A DNA stretch of 64,000 nucleotides. Source: Streptosporangium brasiliense (lineage in GTDB: Bacteria > Actinomycetota > Actinomycetes > Streptosporangiales > Streptosporangiaceae). Made by a program: the position numbers and the translations under genes. The DNA lies in assembly GCF_030811595.1 (NCBI RefSeq), contig NZ_JAUSRB010000001.1, forward strand, positions 1,612,001 through 1,676,000, written 5' to 3'. How positions within the stretch are numbered: position 1 is the stretch's first letter; each line of letters opens with the position of its first letter. This document shows positions 10,796 through 17,957 of the stretch, in pieces. The notes under the pieces were generated by a model that saw nothing but the letters and a program-made list of their open reading frames with translations, did not search any database and was not told where the DNA came from.

Positions 10796-13390
10796 ATGAC
10801 GACGGCTATGGGACACTCTGGGACAGCTGAAACGGTCCTGGCCAGCGGCGACCGCCCCCAGGAAGTTTCCGCCGACGTGGGACAGGGAGACAGGGGAACG
10901 GTGGCTGTGGAACAGCGGGCGGCGAAGGCCGACCCGAAGGAAGAGCTGGCCGCCCGCCTGCGCCTGCTCCAGGAGCTGTCGGAGCGCGGCGTACGGGCCC
11001 TGGCCCGGGACGCGGGCCTCAGCTCGTCGTCGCTGTCGCGCTACCTCAGCGGCCAGACGGTGCCGCCCTGGCCCGCGGTGATCGCGCTCTGCCGCCTCCT
11101 CAAGCGCGACCCCCGCCCGCTGCGCCCCCTGTGGGAAAGCGCCTCGAACCCCCTGCCGGCACCTCCGAAGACCAGCCGCCAGGTCCAGCCCCCGTCGCCG
11201 CCCGCCGGGGCTCCGCGCCAGCCCCGCAACGATCTGCCGCGCGACGTGCCCGACTTCACCGGACGCGGAGCCCAGCTCGCCGCCGTGCTCGCCAATGTGG
11301 ACAGCAGCCGGGTGGTCGCCGTCGACGGCATGGCGGGCGTCGGCAAGACCTGCCTGGCGGTGCACGCCGCGCACCGGCTCGCCGCCGACTACCCCGACGC
11401 CCAGCTCTATGTGGACCTGCACGGGTTCACCGCCGGGCGGGAACCGCTCGGTCCCGACCCCGCGCTGCGGGCCCTGCTCGCCGCCCTCGACGTCCCCTCG
11501 GAGAAGATCCCGCAGGAGGGCGGCATCGAGCCGCTGGCCGCCTGCTGGCGGTCGGAACTGGCCCACCGGCGGGCCGTCGTGGTCCTCGACAACGCCGCCG
11601 ACGCCGACCAGGTCCGCCCGCTGCTGCCCGGCGCCGGCCCCTCCGTCTTCCTGATCACCAGCCGTAACCGGCTGCTGGGCCTGGAGGAGGTGCCCCCGGT
11701 GTCGCTGGACGTGCTGACCCCGCAGGAGAGCGCCGAACTGCTGGCCCGCGCCAGCGGCGATCCGGGCGGACCCGACAGCCGGCTGGCCCGCGACCCGGAG
11801 TCCGCCGCCGAGGTGCTGCGGCTGTGCGGCCATCTGCCGCTGGCCCTGCGGCTGGCCGCGGCCCGGCTGCGGCACCGGCCGGGCTGGACCGTGGGCATCC
11901 TCGTCGAGCGGATGGCGGAGGGCGCCACCGAGTTCGACACGGCGTTCGCCATGTCCGTGCGGCAGCTGGACCGGGCCCAGCGCCGCTTCTTCCGGCTGCT
12001 GGGCCTGCTGCCCGGCTCGACCTTCGACGAATACGTGGTGGCCGCACTGGCAGAGCTGCCGCTGCGCAGCGTCCGGACGATGCTGGAGGACCTGCTCGAC
12101 GCGCACCTGGTCCAGCAGCCGGCGGCCGGCCGCTACCGGCTGCACGATCTGGTGCGCCAGCACGCGCGCCGGGCCGCCGACGAGCAGGACTCACCGGCGG
12201 AGCTGGAGCAGGCGCTGGGCCGGGTGTTCGACTACTACGTGCACGCGGCGTCGGCGGCCGACGCCGCGATGTCGTACCTGTCCCCCAGCCGGGCGGTCTC
12301 CGCGGGCCGCCCCCCGGCCGAGCTGCCGCAGTTCACCGGCAAGCACGCGGCCCTCTACTGGTTCGTCACGGAATACACCAACCTGATGGCCGTCTTCGAG
12401 GCGGCGGCCGCGGCCGGAGCCGACCTGCACGTGTGCGAGCTGCCGCGCTTCATGCGGGCGTTCTTCGCGCGGCGCTGCGGCACGACGCACCTCAACGTCC
12501 TGTTCGAGCGGTCGCTGGTCGCCGCGCAGCGCCTGGACGATCCGCTGCAACTGGCCGAGGCGCACAGCGACCTGGGCTTCGCCCGCTACAACGCGGGCCG
12601 GATGGCGGAGGCGGGTGCCGCGTACGAGGCGGCGGCACCGCTGATGTCCCAGGTCGGGGACACCAGGTCGGAAGCCGAACTGACCATGCGCCGCGGCTAC
12701 CTGCGGTGGGACGAGGGCCGCGTCGAGGAGCCGCTCGAGCTCTTCCGGCTGGCGGGCAGACTGTACGCGGCCGCCGACTGCCCGATGGGCGCGGCCCACG
12801 CGACCGCGTACGAGGCCTGGGCGATGCTGCAGCTGGGACACCGCGAGGACGCGGCGCGGCTGGCCCGCGAGGCGCTGGACATCCCGCACACCGACCCCGC
12901 ATGGCCCCCCACGCTGACGGCCCGGATCACCCTCGGCGTGGCCATCGCCCAGGACGAACCCGGCGAGGCGATGGAGCACCTGGAGCAGGCGCTGGCGCTG
13001 TCCCGCGAGGACGGGCACAAGCACAACGAGGCGTGGTGCCTCAACTGCCTGGGCGTCGCGCTGCGGCAGATGGGCCGCTACGAAGAGGCGCTCGCCAGTC
13101 ACCGGCAGGCGTTCGCCCTGCTGGACGAGCTGTTCGAGGAGCACTGGAAGATCCATTTCCTCAACGGCTACGCCGAGACCTGCCGGCTGGCGGGCCTGCC
13201 CGAGGAGGCCGTGCGACTGCACCGGCAGGCGCTGGAGCTGGCCCCGAGACTGGGATACCGATACGCCGAGGCGCTGGCCCACGAGGGGATCGCCGCCGTC
13301 CTCGACGAGACGGACCCGCCCGCGGCCGCCGAGCACCGCGCGGCCGGGCAGGCCGTCCTGCAGGAGCTCGCCGGCACCGGGAGGAGCTGA
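10796..13390 (+). CDS. HTH / NB-ARC / TPR signal-transduction regulator
   Basis: STAND-type regulator of 864 residues. An XRE-like HTH lies at about residues 45-105 (ALARDAGLSSSSLSRYLSG). A proline-rich linker and an NB-ARC ATPase follow, with Walker A GMAGVGKT near 178-185, Walker B VVVLDNA, and the sensor region FLITSRNR. A winged-helix segment comes next, and the last 300 residues form TPR-like helical pairs. Such proteins (AfsR/GutR-like without the BTAD domain) act as ATP-driven switches controlling nearby or metabolite genes. The ATG has an AAGGAGAG ribosome-binding site. The target and ligand are unknown. Confidence 0.9.
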   Translation: MTTAMGHSGTAETVLASGDRPQEVSADVGQGDRGTVAVEQRAAKADPKEELAARLRLLQELSERGVRALARDAGLSSSSLSRYLSGQTVPPWPAVIALCRLLKRDPRPLRPLWESASNPLPAPPKTSRQVQPPSPPAGAPRQPRNDLPRDVPDFTGRGAQLAAVLANVDSSRVVAVDGMAGVGKTCLAVHAAHRLAADYPDAQLYVDLHGFTAGREPLGPDPALRALLAALDVPSEKIPQEGGIEPLAACWRSELAHRRAVVVLDNAADADQVRPLLPGAGPSVFLITSRNRLLGLEEVPPVSLDVLTPQESAELLARASGDPGGPDSRLARDPESAAEVLRLCGHLPLALRLAAARLRHRPGWTVGILVERMAEGATEFDTAFAMSVRQLDRAQRRFFRLLGLLPGSTFDEYVVAALAELPLRSVRTMLEDLLDAHLVQQPAAGRYRLHDLVRQHARRAADEQDSPAELEQALGRVFDYYVHAASAADAAMSYLSPSRAVSAGRPPAELPQFTGKHAALYWFVTEYTNLMAVFEAAAAAGADLHVCELPRFMRAFFARRCGTTHLNVLFERSLVAAQRLDDPLQLAEAHSDLGFARYNAGRMAEAGAAYEAAAPLMSQVGDTRSEAELTMRRGYLRWDEGRVEEPLELFRLAGRLYAAADCPMGAAHATAYEAWAMLQLGHREDAARLAREALDIPHTDPAWPPTLTARITLGVAIAQDEPGEAMEHLEQALALSREDGHKHNEAWCLNCLGVALRQMGRYEEALASHRQAFALLDELFEEHWKIHFLNGYAETCRLAGLPEEAVRLHRQALELAPRLGYRYAEALAHEGIAAVLDETDPPAAAEHRAAGQAVLQELAGTGRS

Positions 13391-13431
13391 TCCATCTCCA
13401 ACCCTCGGTCCATGCGAGCCGGAAAGAAGCT

Positions 13432-13505
13432 CTCATGGAGCGGTTTCCGGGCTGTTCCGCCTGCTTTGAACAGCCACTATAGGCAGGCTGTCAGAGGATT
13501 CGAAC
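13432..13505 (+). repeat. 74-bp repeat, copy A (micro-ORF plus hairpins)
   Basis: This block is 68/74 identical to 21555-21628. It contains the 15-codon ORF, and the segment GGCTGTTC (13450-13457) can pair with GAACAGCC (13468-13475). The CAGCC of that second arm can instead pair with GGCTG at 13486-13490, so two hairpins are mutually exclusive. GCCTGC (13459-13464) can also pair with GCAGGC (13483-13488). Confidence 0.85.
13435..13482 (+). CDS. 15-residue micro-ORF, copy A
   Basis: Encodes MERFPGCSACFEQPL. Compared with copy B at 21558-21605, five positions differ: two are synonymous (TCC/TCG and CCA/CCG), the stop changes TAG/TAA, one is a conservative E/D change, and one is R/W. This pattern suggests selection on the peptide. 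A purine-rich GGAAAGAAG precedes the ATG. It lies 45 nt after the NB-ARC regulator. I recognise no family. Confidence 0.5.
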   Translation: MERFPGCSACFEQPL

Positions 13506-13541
13506 GGCCCCCGTCTCGCCTTTCACAACGAGACGAGGGCC
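13506..13541 (+). terminator. Hairpin after copy A
   Basis: GGCCCCCGTCTCG and CGAGACGAGGGCC form a 13-bp stem with one mismatch and a 10-nt loop. A second perfect stem, CCCTGCTC/GAGCAGGG, follows at 13548-13575. Nothing further is seen between there and the IS982 end at 13705. Confidence 0.6.
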
Positions 13542-13729
13542 ACCATTCCCTGCTCCACCCCTCAGAAGAGCAGGGCCGTCAACCGCTCGCGCTGCTGTTC
13601 GACGCGCCGGCTGCCCGGCCGGACCCCGGTGACGCGGGGACGACACCAGCCGGGAGGTAGTGCACCTGGCTGCCGCGCCGCAGCGACTACGACAGCCAGG
13701 TGGTCTAGACGAGTAAGTCTTATCTCTGG

Positions 13730-14606
13730 TTAGTGGTCGTACGCGATCAGTGAACGGGTGATGGGCTGGCCGGTGGCGCGGTTGTTCCAGATCGCGGCGG
13801 TCATCGCCAAGATACGTTGGGCGATGCGTGCACCGACTCCATCGGGGCTGCGTCCGCCGTGGAGCTCGAGATCGAGTTGACCTTTGAGGGTGTCGTTGAC
13901 CGATTCGATGAGCTGACGGATGGGTTTGAGGAACTGCTCGCCTGGGCGGGGTGTGCGGTTGCGGTAGGAAGGCCGCAGCAGCCGCACGCCTCGTTCAGCC
14001 AGGTAGTGGTCCAGTTCGGCCGACACGTATCCCTTGTCGGCGATGATCAGCAGCCCTGGCCGGTCGGTGAGCAGGTCGGGATCGTGATCAAGAATGGCCA
14101 TCAGCACCTGCCGTTCGTCGATCTTCGGAGTGGCCAGGGCCCAGGTGATCGGCAGCCCGGCCGGAGTGCAGACCAGATGTAGCCGCAGGCCCCAGAAGAA
14201 GCGCGAGTGGGAGCGGCAGTAGCCTCAGGTCCGAGCGCTGTGTGGTGGGGCGGGAGCGGCCGCATTCGACCGGGGTGGAGTCGATGACCCAGACCGGATC
14301 GGTCCACAGGCCTGTGTCGCGGGCCAGGACGCGGATCGCGCGCTGGAGCAAGGGTAGGGCGTTGCGCAGCCGTTTGTTGTAGCCGGACTGGCCGGGCAGG
14401 TAGGGGAAGGCGCCGGGTAGATGTCGGGGGACGAACCGCAACCAGCGGGCTTCGGAACGTACACCGAGCAGGACCTGGGCCACGGCCAAGGTCACCAGCT
14501 CGGCGTCGGTCAGCTTCGGTGGGCGTCCGATGCGGGGTGATGTGCCGAGCCAGTCGTCGATCTTCACGTACAGTGCGGTGAGAAGGGTGTTGATGTCTGT
14601 CGTCAC
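13730..14606 (-). pseudogene. IS982-family transposase, disrupted by a small out-of-frame deletion
   Basis: The N-terminal part (from GTG at 14606) reads MTTDINTLLTALYVKIDDW and continues to VWVIDSTPVECGRSRPTTQRSDL, matching IS982 DDE transposases. The C-terminal part (from about 14225) reads GYCRSHSRFFWGLRLHLVC through IADKGY and ends RSLIAYDH, also typical. The junction near 14224-14228 changes frame and lacks a few residues expected after RSDL, so a small deletion broke the gene. The element is probably immobile unless helped in trans. Confidence 0.85.
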
Positions 14607-14654
14607 AAACAGATCGTCGACACCCTTCGCTGTTCCCGCAGCCCAAACGACTTA

Positions 14655-15774
14655 GTGGGTGTTTGATCCCGTGAGTTTCGTTTGGTTTGGCTTTCAGGTG
14701 TTTCGCCAGGTCGGGGTGGATTCGCGGGTGAGTCGGCGGGTCATGAGGTCGATCATGGCGGTGTGGATCATGGCTTCGGAGCGGGTGGGCAGGGCCTCGT
14801 AGTCACGGGTCAGGCGGCGGTGGAGCATCAGCCAGCCGAAGGTCCGCTCCACGACCCAGCGGCGGGGAAGAGGGGTGAACCCCCTGGTGGCGGGATCGCG
14901 GCGGACGACCTCGACATCGATGCCGAGGGCGGCGCCGTGCTCGATGACGGTGGTGCGGTAGCCGCTGTCGGCCCAGGCTTTGGTGATGGTCGGGTTGTCT
15001 GCGGCGACCTGGGTCAGCAGGGGCAGGCCGGCGGCGCCGTCGGAGACGCCGGCGGCGGTGACCAGCACCGCGAGGAGCAGGCCGAGGGTGTCGGTGACGA
15101 TACTGCGCTTGCGGCCGGCGATCTTCTTGCCGGCGTCATAGCCCTGGCCGGTGGCCGGCACGTTGGCTGAGGTTTTGACGCTTTGGGCGTCGATGATGCA
15201 GGCCGTCGGTTCGGGATCGCGACCTTCTGTGGTGCGGGCCAGGCGGCGCAGCAGGGCGCTGAGCTGGATGAAGATGCCGTCGGTCTGCCAGTGGGCGAAG
15301 TATCCGTAGACGGTCTGCCAGGGCGGATACTCGTGTGGCAGGTAGCGCCAGGGGATGCCGGTGCGGTCGACGTACAAGATTGCGTTCATGATGGCGCGCA
15401 GGTCGTGCTCGGGTGGGCGTCCGATGTCCAGGCCCTTTCCTCTGCGTTCGGTGCGCCAGGCGGTCAGCACGGGTTCGAGGAGCTTCCAGCGGGCGTCGGA
15501 CAGGTCACTGGGGTACGGTCGCTGCTCGGCCATGTCCTGGACGTATCGTGTGGCGCGCCGGCCGCCCAGCCCTTCGGAGATGTTCGTCACCGGGTGGTAA
15601 GGACAAAGCCTCAGGTCATGGAATGAGACGGGATTTTCCGGTACGAGACCGGCGCCTGGCGGGTGCTTAACCGAACGCGCTGGCTCGCGTATCTACCGAA
15701 AACCATACGAGACTGGCAGCCTCTCGAGGAGGCAAAATGGGGCGATAGCTCATAGAGAGGGATAAAACACCCAC
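14655..15774. mobile_element. IS5-family element, copy 1 (1120 bp)
   Basis: The ends are GTGGGTGTTTGATCC (left) and GGATAAAACACCCAC (right), a 15-bp inverted repeat with one mismatch. TTA flanks both sides (14652-14654 and 15775-15777), a 3-bp target duplication. It differs from copy 2 at only two positions noticed (near 14675 and 15627), so the second insertion is recent. It sits just inside the right end of the IS982 element. Confidence 0.92.
14694..15533 (-). CDS. IS5-family transposase, copy 1
   Basis: DDE transposase of 279 residues from the ATG at 15533 (MAEQRPYPSDLSDARW, the normal family start); an in-frame ATG at 15590 would add 19 residues. The catalytic residues are D in CIIDAQSVKTS, D in KAWADSGYR and E in RWVVERTFGWL, with the Y-(2)-R-(3)-E-(6)-K-like region of the IS4/IS5 group. 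The reading frame is intact and the protein is identical to copy 2, so it is probably active. Confidence 0.93.
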   Translation of the reverse strand: MAEQRPYPSDLSDARWKLLEPVLTAWRTERRGKGLDIGRPPEHDLRAIMNAILYVDRTGIPWRYLPHEYPPWQTVYGYFAHWQTDGIFIQLSALLRRLARTTEGRDPEPTACIIDAQSVKTSANVPATGQGYDAGKKIAGRKRSIVTDTLGLLLAVLVTAAGVSDGAAGLPLLTQVAADNPTITKAWADSGYRTTVIEHGAALGIDVEVVRRDPATRGFTPLPRRWVVERTFGWLMLHRRLTRDYEALPTRSEAMIHTAMIDLMTRRLTRESTPTWRNT

Positions 15775-15777
15775 TTA

Positions 15778-16897
15778 GTGGGTGTTTGATCCCGTGATTT
15801 TCGTTTGGTTTGGCTTTCAGGTGTTTCGCCAGGTCGGGGTGGATTCGCGGGTGAGTCGGCGGGTCATGAGGTCGATCATGGCGGTGTGGATCATGGCTTC
15901 GGAGCGGGTGGGCAGGGCCTCGTAGTCACGGGTCAGGCGGCGGTGGAGCATCAGCCAGCCGAAGGTCCGCTCCACGACCCAGCGGCGGGGAAGAGGGGTG
16001 AACCCCCTGGTGGCGGGATCGCGGCGGACGACCTCGACATCGATGCCGAGGGCGGCGCCGTGCTCGATGACGGTGGTGCGGTAGCCGCTGTCGGCCCAGG
16101 CTTTGGTGATGGTCGGGTTGTCTGCGGCGACCTGGGTCAGCAGGGGCAGGCCGGCGGCGCCGTCGGAGACGCCGGCGGCGGTGACCAGCACCGCGAGGAG
16201 CAGGCCGAGGGTGTCGGTGACGATACTGCGCTTGCGGCCGGCGATCTTCTTGCCGGCGTCATAGCCCTGGCCGGTGGCCGGCACGTTGGCTGAGGTTTTG
16301 ACGCTTTGGGCGTCGATGATGCAGGCCGTCGGTTCGGGATCGCGACCTTCTGTGGTGCGGGCCAGGCGGCGCAGCAGGGCGCTGAGCTGGATGAAGATGC
16401 CGTCGGTCTGCCAGTGGGCGAAGTATCCGTAGACGGTCTGCCAGGGCGGATACTCGTGTGGCAGGTAGCGCCAGGGGATGCCGGTGCGGTCGACGTACAA
16501 GATTGCGTTCATGATGGCGCGCAGGTCGTGCTCGGGTGGGCGTCCGATGTCCAGGCCCTTTCCTCTGCGTTCGGTGCGCCAGGCGGTCAGCACGGGTTCG
16601 AGGAGCTTCCAGCGGGCGTCGGACAGGTCACTGGGGTACGGTCGCTGCTCGGCCATGTCCTGGACGTATCGTGTGGCGCGCCGGCCGCCCAGCCCTTCGG
16701 AGATGTTCGTCACCGGGTGGTAAGGACAAAGCCTCAGGTCATGGAATGAGACAGGATTTTCCGGTACGAGACCGGCGCCTGGCGGGTGCTTAACCGAACG
16801 CGCTGGCTCGCGTATCTACCGAAAACCATACGAGACTGGCAGCCTCTCGAGGAGGCAAAATGGGGCGATAGCTCATAGAGAGGGATAAAACACCCAC
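15778..16897. mobile_element. IS5-family element, copy 2 (1120 bp), tandem with copy 1
   Basis: Same ends and length as copy 1, in the same orientation and separated from it by a single TTA (15775-15777). Another TTA follows at 16898-16900. The arrangement TTA-IS-TTA-IS-TTA fits one element inserting into the target duplication of the other, or a tandem dimer. Confidence 0.92.
15817..16656 (-). CDS. IS5-family transposase, copy 2
   Basis: Identical in sequence to the copy 1 transposase, 279 residues from the ATG at 16656, with an intact DDE triad (CIIDAQSVKTS, KAWADSGYR, RWVVERTFGWL). The two SNPs that separate the copies fall outside the coding region. Tandem identical elements of this kind can also recombine to leave a single copy. 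Confidence 0.93.
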   Translation of the reverse strand: MAEQRPYPSDLSDARWKLLEPVLTAWRTERRGKGLDIGRPPEHDLRAIMNAILYVDRTGIPWRYLPHEYPPWQTVYGYFAHWQTDGIFIQLSALLRRLARTTEGRDPEPTACIIDAQSVKTSANVPATGQGYDAGKKIAGRKRSIVTDTLGLLLAVLVTAAGVSDGAAGLPLLTQVAADNPTITKAWADSGYRTTVIEHGAALGIDVEVVRRDPATRGFTPLPRRWVVERTFGWLMLHRRLTRDYEALPTRSEAMIHTAMIDLMTRRLTRESTPTWRNT

Positions 16898-16912
16898 TTA
16901 GGACTTAATCGT

Positions 16913-17164
16913 CTAGTACTGGATGCACTCACACCCAGGAGCACTGGGCTCATAGGTCACGCGGCCGGCCTCGCCGCTGCCGTGCCGGGTGAGCGCCCAC
17001 TGCACCCGCCACCAGTGATGAGGCGAGCTCGCGGCCATCCGGCCGAGGACCTCCTGAGCGGCCGACCAGGTCCCGGGTAACGACGCCGGGAGCGCGCACG
17101 CCTGGCCGGAAGATCAGGTGCGACGGCAAGGGAAAGGGGGTGATGTGCCGCCGCACCAGTTCAT
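16913..17164 (-). pseudogene. Broken third gene of a small-gene cluster
   Basis: The last 55 codons read convincingly as protein (TWSAAQEVLGRMAASSPHHW, then a Cys-containing tail ending CECIQY). Upstream the frame fails. From the ATG at 17164, which overlaps the previous stop as ATGA, there is an in-frame TGA at 17114-17116. In the neighbouring frame a plausible stretch (RRHITPFPLPSHLIFRPG) would need one indel near 17085 to join. The stop codon lies within the IS982 terminal repeat, so the insertion touched its 3' end. I recognise no family. Confidence 0.5.
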
Positions 17165-17304
17165 GACGGGCCGCCGACGCAGATGTCGACCCACTCCTCA
17201 TCGGTTACCCAGGCCACGCCGAGCACGTCGGCGGCGAGATCAAGGTCTTTCCGGGTGAGTCTCCAGCGGCGAGCGAGGGCGACGGCCAGCTCTCGCGAGG
17301 TCAT
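17161..17304 (-). CDS. Small hypothetical protein (47 aa)
   Basis: A 47-residue ORF starting MTSRELAVALARRW and ending DICVGGPS, rich in charged helix-forming residues; the middle (LTRKDLDLAADVLGVAWVTD) may be a small helical domain. Both ends overlap neighbours as ATGA, so it belongs to a coupled cluster of three tiny genes transcribed away from the GntR gene. No family is recognised. Confidence 0.55.
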   Translation of the reverse strand: MTSRELAVALARRWRLTRKDLDLAADVLGVAWVTDEEWVDICVGGPS

Positions 17305-17456
17305 GCGGAATCGCGATGGTTGGCCTGGACCCGCTTGACCGTTGCGACGATGCGGTCCAACGCGGCTTCAACTTCGAGCGTGACCTGGGTGCCGTCCGGC
17401 CAATACCTGGTTGGGGGCGTGGCGTCGGCGGTATCACCGGCCGTAGGCTGCGTCAT
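17301..17456 (-). CDS. Small hypothetical protein (51 aa)
   Basis: A 51-residue ORF starting MTQPTAGDTADATPPTRYWP with an acidic, then basic, helical second half (LEVEAALDRIVATVKRVQ). An AGG-rich ribosome-binding site precedes it. It is the first of three overlapping small genes divergent from the GntR regulator, an arrangement seen in regulatory cores of actinobacterial mobile elements. The function is unknown. Confidence 0.55.
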   Translation of the reverse strand: MTQPTAGDTADATPPTRYWPDGTQVTLEVEAALDRIVATVKRVQANHRDSA

Positions 17457-17561
17457 GGGTCAGGACCTCGCTTCCTGATCAAGGGCTCGTCTCGACGTTC
17501 ACAGCATCGTGGCGAGCCCGTCACCTTTAGTAGTCTCTGACGGCACCGTACGTGAGGTGTA

Positions 17562-17587
17562 CTACCCCCGTCTGTCCTCTGGGGTAG
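17562..17587. promoter_or_regulatory. Inverted repeat between small genes and gntR
   Basis: CTACCCC and GGGGTAG form a perfect 7-bp inverted repeat with a 12-nt spacer, directly before the gntR ATG. It is well placed as the autoregulatory operator of the GntR protein and for the divergent small-gene transcript. Confidence 0.5.
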
Positions 17588-17589
17588 CT

Positions 17590-17862
17590 ATGGCGCGTTT
17601 ACGCTGGTCACATAGCCTCTGGGCATGCTTGATAGAGGGACCGGTCCCGCCGTACCGGCAAATCGCGAACGCCATTCGCGAACAGATCACGTCCGGCGTG
17701 ATCCCACCCGGCCGACGCATTCCCTCTCTCGTCGAGCTCGAAGCTACCTACGGCGTGGCGCGCGACACCCTCCGTAAAGCCGTTCAGGTATTGAAGGATG
17801 AGGCACTCGTTGAGACGGTGAGCGGCATGAGGATCTACGTGTTGCAACGCGACGGCGAGTAG
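17590..17862 (+). CDS. GntR-family transcriptional regulator, short form
   Basis: A short (at most 90 residues) GntR-type winged-HTH protein: PYRQIANAIREQITSGVIPPG followed by RIPSLVELEATYGVARDTLRKAVQVL. There is no effector domain, as in the KorSA-like and YtrA-like minimal regulators. The ATG at 17590 is used; the family usually begins just before GPVPPYRQ, so the TTG at 17629 is a strong alternative and would be leaderless or nearly so. It is likely to repress itself and the three small genes through the upstream inverted repeat. KorSA-like relatives control transfer of integrative elements, but no integrase is present here. Confidence 0.82.
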   Translation: MARLRWSHSLWACLIEGPVPPYRQIANAIREQITSGVIPPGRRIPSLVELEATYGVARDTLRKAVQVLKDEALVETVSGMRIYVLQRDGE

Positions 17863-17890
17863 TCCGAGCGGTAGCCGTACAACGCGAAAC

Positions 17891-17914
17891 AGCCCCCGCC
17901 GTTCGGTGGGGGCT
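17891..17914. terminator. Convergent terminator gntR / XRE gene
   Basis: AGCCCCC and GGGGGCT form a perfect 7-bp stem with a 10-nt loop, followed on the plus strand by TCGTCAT. It lies between the convergent GntR and XRE genes and could serve both strands. Confidence 0.75.
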
Positions 17915-17957
17915 TCGTCATGCTTGATCCCGCCTCCGGCGAGGGGAGGCAGGGCGC

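Larger units (their letters stand above)
13705..16916. mobile_element. IS982-family element, interrupted by two IS5-family copies
   Basis: The outer ends are inverted repeats: CTAGACGAGTAAGTCTTA at 13705 and, read on the minus strand from 16916, CTAGACGATTAAGTCCTA (16 of 18 match). Without the two nested 1120-bp elements and the extra TTA copies the element would be about 970 bp, the usual IS982 size. No clear target duplication flanks it, suggesting an old insertion or rearranged ends. Confidence 0.8.

Noticed and set aside
13496-13505. GGATTCGAAC at the end of both 74-bp repeats resembles a tRNA T-loop on the minus strand (GTTCGAATCC)
   Set aside because: No 5' acceptor or anticodon arm can be paired around either copy, so there is no tRNA gene or intact tRNA attachment site.
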